The position numbers and the translations under genes are program-made. A model generated the notes under the pieces. The model saw only the letters and a program-made list of their open reading frames with translations. It had not been told where the DNA came from and ran no database searches. A stretch of 64,000 bases of DNA from positions 15,518,844 to 15,582,843 of the forward strand of contig OX421496.1 of NCBI GenBank assembly GCA_949126835.1, in the 5' to 3' direction. Positions 1 to 11,961 of the stretch are shown piece after piece (the first letter of the stretch is position 1; each line of letters starts with the position of its first letter). The stretch is from Anisus vortex (lineage: Eukaryota > Mollusca > Gastropoda > Planorbidae).

Positions 1-147
1 CGGACTGTCAACCAAAAAACCAACTGACAGGTTGCGGGTTCTATCCCTGCCAGCGATAGATCCCTGTCGCCCTGCAGGTGTTTTGGGCCTAGTGGACGTA
101 ATAATCTTCTATCTAAAAGGAACGTCTGTAAACTTATAAGATAAGAA
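1..147 (+). mobile_element. tRNA-derived SINE (family A), copy cut by window edge
   Basis: The sequence from position 1 matches the body of a repeat found complete at 10868 and 53914. It contains the GGTTGCGGGTTCTAT B-box-like block, the CCCTGTCGCCCTGCAGG block and the tail ending in CTTATAAGATAAG. The tRNA-like head with the A box lies outside the window. The copy lies downstream of ceramide kinase exon 4, so it is probably in an intron of that gene. Confidence 0.85.
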
Positions 148-559
148 AGTGGGGATAACTCTTGTTGTTTTTTTTTAAAGTGTCTTGCAACCTTTGGAAA
201 ATGGACTGCTCTTAATATACATAAATAATTTCTTACCCATCCACAGTTTGCAAATCATATTCATAAATTACATCTCTTGCATGAAACTGTCTTTTTGTGA
301 CTGAAAATGTTTAACATTTCTATATTAAAAGGTACACTTTGATGGAAATGTTGTTGTTACTTGAAAGAAAGCTAACTTTAAAAACATCTACTATTTTTTT
401 TACAAACACAACAATATTTTATTATTATCAGAATTACTTAAAGCATGACTATAACATTGTTCAAAACATGTAAAATCCACCCCATATGCAATGTTAAAAA
501 AAGTATGGCTAGTAAAATGTCTAATGGTATGTTTAAAAAAAAAAAATCAAAATACTTAC

Positions 560-2791
560 CTATTACTTCTGAGTAAATCCCAGCCAAATCAAACAATGGC
601 CTGACCTTTTCATTAAAAATTTGGGGTGCCCTTCTTTTACCACCAAATGGATTAATGAAAATCAAAAGTCTTTTTGGTCTTTTCCATTCTGTATTTTTTT
701 AACAAAATAATGAAATAATTTTAATTTTCAAAACAAAAAATAATTTTCATATAAACATTCATTGCAACAGAAAAGTTTAACAAAATATATTTTTTTAGTA
801 AACTTTAATTGAAATAAGCAGACCTGGGTTTCTTAAAATGTCTTGAATTTTTTCAATCCAGAGCTGACAGGTTCCATAATCTTTACAAACAAACAAGCAA
901 GTCTTGTGACGCCACTTATGTTTGGAAACTCGCTTGAAAATAAATGCATGAGGTAAGAAAAAAAAGTTTTTATTGCCGTATATCTTGGGAAAGGAGAATA
1001 TAAAAAATCAAATGGTTGAAAAAACTTTGCATTTTATTTTCAGTTCTTCCTAAACAAAATTATGGCGTTGTTTTTACTATGCTCATTTGTAAACATTTAG
1101 CTCATCTAATACTTTTTAAGTGTAAAAATATTTAAAATCTATATACAATTATATATATTATGTGTGACATACTTACAGCAGTTCTAAAGTAAAAAATTGT
1201 GACAATTATACTAAGTACTCTATACAAATCACAGTTCTAAAGTACAAAATTGTGACAAATATACTAAGTACTCTATACAAATCACAGTTCTAAAGTACAA
1301 AATTGTGACAAATATACTAAGTACTCTATACAAATCAAAGACTCAAGTTCTATCTTATATTGTTGTAGCCCAGTCAGGAAATATGTTTTAGATAAATAAT
1401 ACCCACTAAATCATAAAAAAAATCTTGTTATCTATTTACTATTTAGATATTCCAAAAAATTACTGCTTTAGAACTTGTAGAAGTAGAAAGAGATAAAATC
1501 TCACTGGTTGTCAGACTTGATTTAATTGTTTTTTTGATCAATGAATAATGAAGGTAAATTCTTTGCTCTGTCATTGGTAGTCCTGTGTACTTCACATTTA
1601 CTCAATCAGTTGGGATATTTTTATGTGACAATTCAAACACCCAGTGTAGTAGCTATTACAAGTCCAACACTCACCTGTACTTATGGTTGTTAGATACCTT
1701 TTTCAGTAAATACCAGGCACCTTCCATCCTTTCCCTACGGGATATCTTTCTCCTCCCAGGTATCCCCATAGAGATTAGACCTACATTAAGTTCAGTGAAC
1801 AAACATAATCTCATCAAAGATAACACTTACATTTATCATAAATACTGAAAAGGCATTGGTGCCCTGTGATTTATTTCCTTGTAACAATGATGGGTTCTGT
1901 GATGACTTGCATTTATTTGCCTCACATTTTGACATATGCTCTGCTCTGACTGTTATAACCTCCTTTAGGTTTATCACATGATTTATAAAACCTAAAGGCC
2001 AAAAAATAAAAAGTTAGCTAATATACATACATTTTTTTAAAAATTAAATCAAATTAAAGGACTGAAGGGACACAAATTATCATAAGTTTATAATGTTATA
2101 CTGAAACAAAAGACTGTTTATGTTGACAAGGAGAAACAGTGTCTTCATAAAATACAGTTTCACATTTTCTATCAACTATCCATCATAAGATAACAGGAGG
2201 GAAGTGGGTTGTTTCTGAGATAAAACAGTGCTTAAAACAGTAGGAACTATTCAAGATGAAAAGATATGCTACAGTTAAAGTTCCATTTTAATTTTTGTAA
2301 TTCATCAAATTTTACCTTTTTATAGGCTACTTAATTATTTAAGTTAAGTTAGATCTAGGTCTATTTACATTTTGAGACACTACTCACTACGTTATATTTA
2401 CTATAGTCTATAATACTATACTATAATAGTATTTAATACTATTACTGGTATCATCTAGTTTAGTCATTAAGCTGTTTTCATATAACTTTGCAGCGTAAGT
2501 AGGCAATTTTTCATTCAATTATTATGATTCAATGTAGGGCCTAAATGTAGTGAATGCAAAAAACAAATATTTAGGCCTAGTAGTAATAGTATTTTTATTT
2601 AGCCTAACTTTCACTTCAAACTTTCACTTACTTGAATTCGGTCGAGCATCTAATGTGTTGTCATGAGACCTCGGACGAGCGTTGCTTTCTAATATTAATT
2701 GTGTAGATGTCAGATAAACATGAACTGGCTTTTTGTCATATTCCAAAGTACTATACATAAGTACTTTTTCCTCTTCGAGTGTTGAAGCCAT
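560..2791 (-). CDS. CERK: Ceramide kinase, 5' four coding exons (partial)
   Basis: Four exons on the minus strand join with consistent phase: 2791-2632 (ATG, 53 codons, phase 1), 1991-1831, 932-824 and 688-560, about 186 residues. Donors are GTAAGTG, GTAAGTG, GTCTGC and GTAAGTA; acceptors are TTTAG, TTTAG-like TTCAAG and ATACAG. The N-terminal part resembles the PH-like region of ceramide kinases, with a conserved WR..TCLFVC...CQLWI block in exon 3. Exon 4 begins the diacylglycerol-kinase catalytic domain with the nucleotide-binding FINPFGGK motif. Family members phosphorylate ceramide to ceramide-1-phosphate at Golgi and plasma membranes. The remaining catalytic exons must lie left of position 1. 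CERKL, a paralogue of unclear activity, is the main alternative. I see no lesion in these exons. Confidence 0.85.
1179..1337. repeat. 53-bp tandem repeat, three units
   Basis: The unit begins CAGTTCTAAAGTACAAAATT and ends CTCTATACAAATCA. The first unit differs at a few bases; the other two are nearly identical. It lies in the intron between ceramide kinase exons 2 and 3. Confidence 0.9.
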
Positions 2792-2830
2792 TGCATTGTT
2801 TTCATATCATTTCAATGGACAATGCAATGG
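2788..2830 (-). promoter_or_regulatory. Inverted repeat around the ceramide kinase start codon
   Basis: CCATTGCATTGT (2788-2799) and ACAATGCAATGG (2819-2830) are perfect 12-base reverse complements separated by 19 bases. In the minus-strand mRNA the start AUG (2791-2789) and an upstream out-of-frame AUG lie in the 3' arm. If the transcript starts upstream, a hairpin could form over the initiation site. A regulatory role is inference. Confidence 0.4.
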
Positions 2831-3860
2831 AGTTTAGATTTCATTGTTTAGGTGACCCCGGAAACGGTTGTCAATGCCAATGGTTAAATTTATAATTGTT
2901 TCGATCAAAAGATGAGAATTCCACAAAATAATGTTTTTCTTTAGCAATGATGTGGAAAATTATTTCTTCGCTTACAGTCTTATATAACTAATTACAAACT
3001 GCCACATCCACATCTGCTTATCCTATGCTAAACATTTAGCCTACTTACTCATTTTTAGCTCAATTGTATACTATTTAATACTAATAATACTAATAGTCTA
3101 CTAAATCCAGTTGCTTTCAAATTCAAGCTCCTGATAGCCCCCCCCCCCCTTCCCAATTTTACCAAAATATAATTATTTTTTTATAGAAATTGTAATACTG
3201 TAATATGAAATTTAAAAACCATATTCTTATAGACTAGGTCTATGCCTACAGTGACACTAATGAATAGATTTATACCGTTTGTTGTTATTATTCAAATTGA
3301 GCTTATTAATATATGTAGGCCTACCCTAAATATAAAACCTTCTATAAAATAATAATTATATCCGTTTTTTTTAAGGTATTTATGATGTTGGCGCTGACCT
3401 ATCCCCCCCCCCCCCCCCCCCAAAAAAAAAAAACGAACAACAACAGTGAACTATTTCAATTTCACATCCGGACAATGTATTCAGACCTGCATTAAATGCA
3501 ATAGTATAATTTATAACTATAAGGCTATGTTCCCTTTACAGACGTGAGAGATTAGCTGCACTAACTTATTGAACCCTACTTGATTATGCTGGATTCGAAT
3601 AAGTGACTGATGCGTCCTAAGCTTTTTTAATCTATGTAAATAGTATTTGGAAATGTGATAAGATTTATTATTTAGCAGAGACAACAATTACTCAAACTAC
3701 CTGTATATATAGATCATAGACTGTTATACTGGTACTTATTCCCACAAATTGTCCATCACCGAATTTCCTCTGATAATTTATGCCATATAATGTTGGCTTT
3801 CTTTTTTTACTTCCTTTATTTTAAGTTGCATTTTCTGTCTGTCTGTCTGCAATCGTCGTG
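2831..3860. other. Non-coding upstream flank of ceramide kinase
   Basis: AT-rich sequence with two poly-C runs (about 3138-3149 and 3403-3421). No convincing exon or RNA gene is visible. The ceramide kinase promoter should lie in the first few hundred bases. Confidence 0.5.
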
Positions 3861-3863
3861 GGT

Positions 3864-4925
3864 GCAAAAATTGGCTTCGATTTTTCGACCACTAAATAGT
3901 GGTCCGATCGAGCTGAAATTTGGACAGCAGACTTGCCCCGACTAACAATACATACTATCAAATTTTCAGTTAAAACAACTTAATAATACTACACTTATGA
4001 CAATATTCATTTCTTAAAAGGAAAGTATAAGAAATATTTTTATTTCGCGTTAAAAATGCCTGTGCAACTTTTTATAGTTTTTCGGCGCAAAGCTAGAAAA
4101 AAAAAATTATGCGCAAAGATTATTTTTAGAACAATTCATACGGAGTAAGGAGATATTTTTGAGATTTGCGACACAGATATTTTTTCTGTACGTTTCATTT
4201 GCAGTAGTCAATCAATTATTTAATTACATGATGGTTAACTTAGTTTTTAGTTTTGTTGTGAGCCAATAATATCCAATAGGCCCTACCTAAGAAGACTAAA
4301 CAAAAATATTTCTTCTAAATTATTTCATTACCTGATGGTAAACTTAGTTTGCAAATAAAGGGAGTATAATAAAAACTTCGTTTTTACGGTTTTCTTTATT
4401 TAAGTAAAAAAATTGGCAAAAATTGGCTTCGATTTTTCGACCACTTCCCGTGGTCCGATCGAGCTGAAATTTGGACAGCAGATTTGTGGCGCCTAACAAT
4501 ATATCCTATCAAATTTTCAGTTAAAACAACTTAATAATACTACACTTATGACAATATTCATTTCTTAAAAGGAAAGTACCCGGTATAAGAAAAATTTTGA
4601 TTTCGCGTAAAAAATGCCTGTGCAACTTTTTATACTTTTTCGGCACAAAGCTAGAAAAAAAAATTATGCGCTAAGATTATTTTTAGAACAATTCATACAG
4701 AAAGTACCCGGTATAAGAAAAATTTTGATTTCGCGTAAAAAATGCCTGTGCAACTTTTTATACTTTTTCGGCACAAAGCTAGAAAAAAAAATTATGCGCT
4801 AAGATTATTTTTAGAACAATTCATACAGAGTAAGGAGATATTTTTGAGATTTGCGACACAGATATTGTTTAATTACATGATGGTAAACTTAGTTTGCAAA
4901 TAAAGGGAGTATGATAAAAACTGTG
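3864..4925. repeat. Tandemly duplicated ~540-bp non-coding repeat with nested 128-bp duplication
   Basis: Two copies (about 3864-4375 and 4408-4925) share AAAATTGGCTTCGATTTTTC, GATCGAGCTGAAATTTGG, CTATCAAATTTTCAGTT and the block around ATGCCTGTGCAACTTTTTAT. Within the second copy a 128-bp segment starting GAAAGTACCCGGTATAAG occurs twice in a row (4572 and 4700). The short open frames inside arise from the duplication and look non-coding. A distant relative of the motif appears near 45060. Confidence 0.85.
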
Positions 4926-7900
4926 TTTTTATGGTTTTCTTGTTTTTTTTTAGGCCGCATTGACTTGTGAAAATATGAATGTAAAAATTAAAAACAAAAA
5001 TACCCCAAAAAACACAGTACCGGTAATTAATCATCATCAATCCTTTCAGATGATTTCAGGTCCGTAGGGATAAGGATTTTTTAAAGGCCATGACAAGCAA
5101 GGGGAGGGGATTGTGCAGCCCTCACAATGTCCAGTACCGTAGCTTTTACTTTTACTCTCTACAACTAATTTTACCTGTCAGAAATGGGCTCAGCAAAGAA
5201 AAAAATATTTTTTGTTGGATATCAACTCATGAGTTTTGCAATTACAAACCAACAATCTACATCTAGACTAAGTCAACCTCATTAAATAATAGGGCTAATG
5301 ACAAAATATGATTACAACACAACTTAAAAAAAAAAATTCACATTCATTTTAACAGCCTGTGCACATTGTTACGTTCTATAAGTAGTATTTGTATTAGATT
5401 CTCTGTTGTACAGTAACAGTACTATATTTTGTCAATTTGTATTAGAATTTTCTTGTGTAATTGTATTTTAGAGTTTGTATTTTCTTTTGTACTTTGTAAT
5501 TATATAGACTATGGTAATTGTCTAATTTCGTTATTAAATCACAAAAGTATTTTGGTAATCTTAACTCTTGCCTTGAGTATTTTTGTTTTGTTTAGTGTTT
5601 TATTTTCTTAGTTTATTTAAAGAGTCTAAATTTAGTTTATATTCTTTTGGGGGTGTCTGTTATAATACTCTTCTCTTTATTGCGTTTAAGGAGCTACGTA
5701 CTCTAAAAAATTAATTGATACGCAATAGCATCTAAGTTTTTCCAGGATTAAATAATTGCAGGTGTTATATTTTATTTAACTAGATTCAAGCTTTCATCAC
5801 CAACAACCACAAACACAAGAACAACATAAAAAAAAAAAAAAATTATTGGGTGATTATGCTTTATTAGGAACATACAGAGAGCTTTGGGGAAAAATTCTGA
5901 AAATAAAAATTTACAAAGCTTCACTTTTATCAATTTATAATTTTATTATAATAAAAGCTTTAATAGCAGAAGAAGCCTTTTTTTTTTCACATACAGTGGA
6001 ACAAATAAAAAGTTATATAATGATTACATGTTTTTAGGATAAGTTTTAGGTTAAGGTGATGATAGTGATAGTGTTACTAAATACTAGAGCTAATGCAATT
6101 TTATGATACAAATAATAAAATGAACTGTTGTTATTGAAAAAAATATTATTTGGCTATGGTATTGATTTTCTAATAAAAAATACTTTATACATTTATGTGT
6201 TTTTATTATGGTAGTCTAATTGCATTTACTAAAAATTATTCTAATCAAAGTTGAAGCTGTGTGAATAAAAGCTTATTGTTTTTTTTAATATTATTTCTGA
6301 GCAAATTTCAGGCAATTAGAGACATTAAGATTTAAAGTGAAAATGTAAAAAGTGATATACTGGTAATTGAAAATGTAAGAAAAAGAAGGAAATAAATGAC
6401 TGCCAAAGGAATACATTTTTTCCAAAACTATGAAAAGACTTTTAAGCTATCTACAAAAATGAAATTTTTGAAAATAAAAATACAATAAATTTTTGAAAAT
6501 TTAAAAGTACAATAAATGAAAATAAATGAATGCAAAAAAAAATAAAAATTAATAAATGATATCATGAAGTTTTATATACAAAGCCAAAGTACCCCAAATG
6601 GATAATAATATAGTAAAAATAATAAAAATCCAATATTTTATAATTATATCATAGAAACAGTTTCTGAAAAGGCTTCCCAACTTTCCATAGTGTCTCACAA
6701 ATTATTCTTTATTAAAATAAAATAATTCATTAATCACAGTTTTAAAACATCAAACTTTCTTTTAGCACAGCATCAACAGCCTTGGCATTAAAATAAGTCA
6801 CTAGAAAAGAGCCTTTTTATTTTAAATCAACAAATCTATGATAATCTGAACAAATTGCAAAAAAACATAAATTAATTATTCTACAAAACACAACTAGAGT
6901 ATCTTTATATGAAACATGTTTTAAAATTTATATTAGATCCAACACACTTAATTCATGCCTTAATTTTAACTTAAAAAAGGGTGTATTAACTTATTATTAA
7001 GTCAAGTAAATTTAGAACTATTATTACTGGAACTGATTTAGTTATATAGCACATCATCTACATTTATGTATACTTTGTATTGCTTTAAATCAAAATAGAA
7101 AAAAACTTTGAACAAAACAAAAACAACAATTATGAAATACAAAAGGTGAATAAATATATAGTTTGTAAATAAAAATACATCATTTTCAGCCATCCCTCTT
7201 GGAGTATCACTGCAGTACTCATCACATTGAATGGTGTTACAGGGAGCCCTTGTAACTGATAACAATAATTTAATACATGACATAGACTTTTTATCAAGAG
7301 AAATAAAGGACAACTTGGTGGATACAATATTAAAATGTGTTTATAGATAGAAAGCTTGAATCAATAAAAGTTTGTTTTGTCCCTTCATTTTTTTTTTTAC
7401 TTTAAATGACAAGTAGAAAAAATAAATATACTTGCTAATTATGTATGCAGTTTACAGGACATGAATAAAATATTAAACCAAAAACAAAGAAGTGTATTTT
7501 TTTGTATACCGTACAATAGTATATGTATATTTCAAACTGAATACAAATGTAGAAAATAAATATGTACATACACACAACATAGTAGAGTCTGTTTCTAAAT
7601 AAATAATAATTTTTTTAAAATAGTGTAATGAAATAAAATACCAACACTTATTAAGAAATAATGATATAATATGAAAGAAAACATTCAACAATCCATTAAA
7701 TGAATTAAGGATTTGAGAAAGGCCAATGTATAGCACTGTACAACAAGAAAACCAGAAGAGAGTAAATAAAATCTTGATAAATATTTTCATATAAATACAA
7801 CTTTAAGAATATCTATAGTTTTTTTTAGACAGAGGCAAAAAAAAAACACAACTGTTTTTTTTAGTGTAGGTACTTCATTTTAAGTATCAGTAAGAGAATT

Positions 7901-8359
7901 TACCGGAAAATATTATAGCTAAAAAAAAGAATAAAAACTATGCTTGTACAATTATCCTGAGCAGTAAAAGATTTCAGTGGCAATTCTACTATCACAGGAA
8001 ATTCAGACTAACTGCTACTGCTAGTGCACAAATGTAAAAAAAAATACAATTTAATTTTACAAATATAAAACCATTACAATTTTTTTTTTTTTTTTTAAAG
8101 TGTAGAAATTATTATTTTTTTAATGTTAGTTATGAATCTCGTGAATTCTGTATTTAAAATACTAACATGAACACAAGTATTTTTAAGAAAAAAAAAAAAA
8201 AAAGCAACCAATATAAACCATATCAAGCTTGAAAATGAATTCCATATCATAGATTTCAATGATAATCAATTGGTATAATTTCTTTATCTAGTATATTTAA
8301 TAATAATAATAAGCATGCTTAAAAGAAATAATTTTAAAGTTCAATCACAACTTCTCATT
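4926..8359. other. Long AT-rich intergenic stretch
   Basis: I see no conserved exon, RNA gene or clear transposon end. It is rich in A and T runs. Short open frames such as those near 5430 and 7480 have low-complexity, hydrophobic translations typical of AT-rich non-coding DNA. Confidence 0.5.
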
Positions 8360-8365
8360 TTTATT
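8360..8365 (-). promoter_or_regulatory. Candidate polyadenylation signal of the Gag/zinc-finger gene
   Basis: AATAAA on the minus strand lies about 100 bases after the stop codon of the gene ending at 8462. Confidence 0.4.
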
Positions 8366-8461
8366 TGTGTTTAAAAAAATTTAAATTAGCCAGGATAGAA
8401 AAAAAATGTGGTGAAAATAAAGCTAATATAGGTAGAAAAAAACAAAACCATGCACATTTGT

Positions 8462-10327
8462 TTAATAAAATGGTGGTACTAAGACAAAACCACTTGTTCC
8501 TTCTGCTTCATTATTTCTGATCATGTATTGCCATGGTGCAAATTCATTCTGTAAGGTTTCTGGTGGTTGATGTGGAGCAGCAAAACTAGGAGGATTGTTG
8601 TCCATCAAAGGCATCACTTGGGAATTGGGCACTGAAGGTCCTCGCATTCTAGGTGCCCTAGAACTCTTGGTAACACCATCTTTCTTAGTTCCAGGGCATC
8701 GTCCAGCTTTGATGTGGTCTCTTAGACCCTCTCCGTAAATAAATGTCCGACCACAAACGCTACACACGTGGGATCTTTTCCCGCTGTGTCCTTGGCGGTG
8801 GCGATTCAAATTGGAAATGAAACGGAAGCTTTTGCCGCATACCTCGCAGACGTATGGTCTCCTGTCACTATGCATCCGTTTGTGCTTTCTTAAATCACCA
8901 AAGGAAATAGTGCGTCTGCCACAAATGTCACACTCATAAGGTTTTTCTCCGGCATGCCAGCGTTTGTGGTAGTCAAAACTCATTTTCTGGGAAAATGATT
9001 TACCACACAATTCACAAGTGAATCTTTTCTCACCCGAGTGAGTCCGCATATGGCAATGAAGGCGATCAGCACTCACAAAACTTTTCCCACAAACCTGGCA
9101 CTGATGTACAGGCTTGTCGGCATGTGTCTGCAAATGTGCAGCTAGTAGCTCTGCTCTACCAAAACAGTTGCCGCATATCTCACACTTATGTCTAGGCACG
9201 AGGTGGCCTTTAAGGTGCCCAATCATGCGTGTTACGTTATGGTTTTTCTTCTGACAGAGATCACAATGAAATACTCTCACAGCTAAATGGGTGGCACAAT
9301 GTACCTTATATTCTGGTAAGTTTGGGAATGATTGTTCACAATACCAGCATGCGTAGTCAGTACAGTCAGTTTTTTTCCAGTGTGATGCAGAGCCAGTCGC
9401 TGCAGGAGTAGTTGAATGTCCACGACAATGGGTTATGCATTCAGTTCTGTTATTAAAGCTCATTTTGCAGTGTTTACAGTAATAACTTTTATGGTCGCCA
9501 TGTTTATTAGCAATATGACGTCTAAACGATTTTCTGGTGGCATACTCATTGTCACAATGGTAACAAAGAAACTGCTTGGGTATATTTTTGGGGGCTTTAG
9601 TTGCTACCTTTCTTCTTGTTCTGCTTTTCTTAACACCTTCCATAACTGTCTCTACAACGTGATCATCTGCATCAGCATCTTCATTTATACTATCGTATAC
9701 AGGCATAATGTACATGTTTTTTTTATATTTTGGCACGCTGGCTTTGCGTTTCCCTTTAGTTATTCTTTTACTTTTGGACACCAAAGAATTTATGTCTCCT
9801 AAACTCATGGCTTTACTTGCATTTGCATTTGCACTGCACATGCTAACAGCTTCATCAAAACAGAGACCTCCAGAATTCTGTAAATTTTGTTTGAAATTTT
9901 CATCAATGACGCCATTGACCAAAGCATTGGTCATTATGCTGTCTTTAAGCTTCAGGTCACCAAACTCACACATTTCCACCTGTTTTCTCAAAACATGAAT
10001 GAAATCATTCAATGTCTCAGATGCTTCTTGTTCTAAAGTAAAATATCTAAATCTCTCAAACAGTAGAATAAACTGTGGTAAGCAGATCTTCTCTACAATT
10101 TCTAGGATTTTGTTAAGTTTGGGTACGTCAATATCAATCATTTTCATTGATTCATATATGGAGCTCACTTGCAGGCGGGCTGCAAACAGCAAGATGGAGG
10201 CTGTATCTACACAAGAGTCTTGGTAAGTGTTTTTATGATAATTAAATCTTTGCAAAAAATTGTTCCACTGCTTGTACAACATGCCACTCTGATCAAGTTG
10301 AGGAGGGAGAGGTAAACTGAACTCCAT
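8462..10327 (-). CDS. Gag-like domain fused to ten C2H2-type zinc fingers
   Basis: A single uninterrupted 621-codon exon. Residues about 20-170 look like the capsid part of a Ty3/gypsy Gag: a W..F..RF start, a LLFAARLQ helix, then FERFRYFTLEQEASETL, CEFGDL, D.IM..ALV.GV and a final helix with a SANANASKAM end. Residues 182-250 form a basic linker with likely nuclear signals (KSKRITKGKRK, KKSRTRRK). Ten zinc fingers follow at about 253-545. Nine are C2H2; the last ends in HIKAGRC, a C2HC form. Linkers such as HSGEKRF and HAGEKPY are typical of DNA-binding arrays. No Gag-type CCHC knuckle, protease or reverse transcriptase follows. The product is probably a nuclear DNA-binding protein using a captured Gag fold to self-associate, as SCAN domains do in vertebrates. 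Targets are unknown. The start at 10327 is the first ATG; a CTAGCAG acceptor just upstream may end a 5' UTR intron. Confidence 0.9.
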   Translation of the reverse strand: MEFSLPLPPQLDQSGMLYKQWNNFLQRFNYHKNTYQDSCVDTASILLFAARLQVSSIYESMKMIDIDVPKLNKILEIVEKICLPQFILLFERFRYFTLEQEASETLNDFIHVLRKQVEMCEFGDLKLKDSIMTNALVNGVIDENFKQNLQNSGGLCFDEAVSMCSANANASKAMSLGDINSLVSKSKRITKGKRKASVPKYKKNMYIMPVYDSINEDADADDHVVETVMEGVKKSRTRRKVATKAPKNIPKQFLCYHCDNEYATRKSFRRHIANKHGDHKSYYCKHCKMSFNNRTECITHCRGHSTTPAATGSASHWKKTDCTDYACWYCEQSFPNLPEYKVHCATHLAVRVFHCDLCQKKNHNVTRMIGHLKGHLVPRHKCEICGNCFGRAELLAAHLQTHADKPVHQCQVCGKSFVSADRLHCHMRTHSGEKRFTCELCGKSFSQKMSFDYHKRWHAGEKPYECDICGRRTISFGDLRKHKRMHSDRRPYVCEVCGKSFRFISNLNRHRQGHSGKRSHVCSVCGRTFIYGEGLRDHIKAGRCPGTKKDGVTKSSRAPRMRGPSVPNSQVMPLMDNNPPSFAAPHQPPETLQNEFAPWQYMIRNNEAEGTSGFVLVPPFY

Positions 10328-10867
10328 ATTGCTGCTAGGTAAGGGCCCTATTTTATTTAGATTACTAATTTTCTTTTCAATTTATAAAGAAATAATAATT
10401 GGGGCATATTTTAATCCATTCTACTTTTAGGAAATTTACATACTTTCATGCAGTCATGTTTTAGTATATGTATGAACTCCAAATTTTCTTCTGCGGAACA
10501 CACTACAATTACTAAAATTTTATGTTGATTGAAAATAATGAAAATTTTTGCACCTTAACAAGTTTTGCAATAGTCACAATGCAAGTGGCCACCTTCTATT
10601 CATCTACCTGAAATGAAAAAAAAAAATTTAAATGTGTGTTAATAATCTTTCAATAATTTCATTCACCTATGAAAGTGTATTATAAAAAGGAGATTAATTC
10701 AAAAAAAAAAATTTTTTTGCGAACAAACAATTAAAAGATTTTAGTTGCATATTTTAATGAATGTGTATAAGAAATGAACATAGGTAGTGAAATCAAGTTG
10801 TGTCCAATTTTTGTCTTTGTTTTGTGATTTGTGTCCTTTTTTACATTGAAGATAGAAGGAGAAAAGT
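10328..10867 (-). promoter_or_regulatory. 5' flank of the Gag/zinc-finger gene
   Basis: On the minus strand a possible donor, TTCAG|GTAGAT near 10608, and an acceptor, CTAGCAG near 10331, could frame a short 5' UTR intron. No TATA box or other element is clear. Confidence 0.25.
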
Positions 10868-11047
10868 GAAGCCGGCTGGTCCAGCGGTTAGTTCACCGGC
10901 CTGTCAACCAAAAACCAACGGACAGGTCGCGGGTTCTAGCCCTGCCACCGACGGATCCCTGTCGCCCTGCAGGAGTTTTGGGCCTAGTGGACGTAATAAT
11001 CTTCTATCTAGAAGGAACGTCTGTAAACTTATAAGATAAGATAAGAA
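10868..11047 (+). mobile_element. tRNA-derived SINE (family A), full-length copy
   Basis: It starts GAAGCCGGCTGGTCCAGCGG, with A-box-like TGGTCCAGCGGTTAG and B-box-like CGGGTTCTAGCCC, has the GCAGGAGTTTTGGGCCTAG body, and ends in repeated ATAAG. The tail forms a small hairpin, TTCTATCTAGAA. Copies lie at 1, 17830 and 53914. Confidence 0.9.
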
Positions 11048-11961
11048 AATAATATTTGAAATAATACAATATCCAACGAGTTCAGAGTTTTCCAAGTGAA
11101 ATTTTTACTGGCAGAAAGTTCACACCCCTTATGTGGGAGTTAATTAAATTTTTTTTAAGAAATTCATATTTTTTAAATATAAGAACTACTAAATATTAAC
11201 CTTAATTTGGAAACAGTCCTTATAAGTAGTTTGTAATCATGCATAGAAACAAATAAAGCCTGCGTTTCATTTAGTTTTATCTACCAATCAGCAAAGTTAG
11301 AATGCCAAAGATTTTGGAACACATTTGTTTCTTTATCACAGTCCCTACTCTAGTTCCAAGATTGGAGGGACACAAAAAGAAGTCTTTTGTCATATGTTCT
11401 TTCAAATCGACAGCACATTAATTATTGAATGTTTTTTGCCTCAGACAATGAAAATATCCACAAAAAAACAATAATTCATTTAAAAGTTTAAAGACTTTTT
11501 TTTTCAGCTTGAAATTTTTTACCCTATCACAAACTCTACACTTATCAGAACAAACTGAGCATACTAGAATTTATATATAGATCTATGTTTACCTTTTTGC
11601 AAATACATTTTTTTATATTTTTGCTTGTATAAATCATAGTTCTAAATGTAATGTTATTGTGTGCTTATAATTTATAAATATGATTAACTTAGAAAATTAT
11701 ACCCAAGTCTAAGTTATTAATAAATAAAGTCTGCATGCACAGACCCTAAATTAGGGACTTGTTCAATAATTGTGGCACAATTTATATTAAAAAAACAAAC
11801 ACAAGGAGTAATCTATATATATAAAAAGATTGTGTTTGTGTCCCCATGGATCCCCATTGGTCAATTTGAAAACACGTGAGTTTGTGTCACTGACCGACCT
11901 ATTTAGGCCTAGGCCTATATATATATATATACTGTCTAATAATTTTTCACATTGGACATGT
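11048..11961. other. AT-rich stretch without recognised features
   Basis: Nothing conserved is visible. A TA dinucleotide run lies near 11918. Confidence 0.5.

Noticed and set aside
1585..1848. 87-codon plus-strand frame
   Set aside because: It overlaps ceramide kinase exon 2 on the opposite strand and nearby intron; no domain is seen.
4614..4802. 62-codon frame with a repeated peptide
   Set aside because: Created by the 128-bp nested duplication; the same block in the first copy does not keep the frame.
9229..9998. Plus-strand frames opposite the zinc-finger gene
   Set aside because: Antisense shadows of a well-supported coding exon.
10904..11095. Minus-strand frame over the SINE
   Set aside because: Antisense translation of a tRNA-derived SINE.
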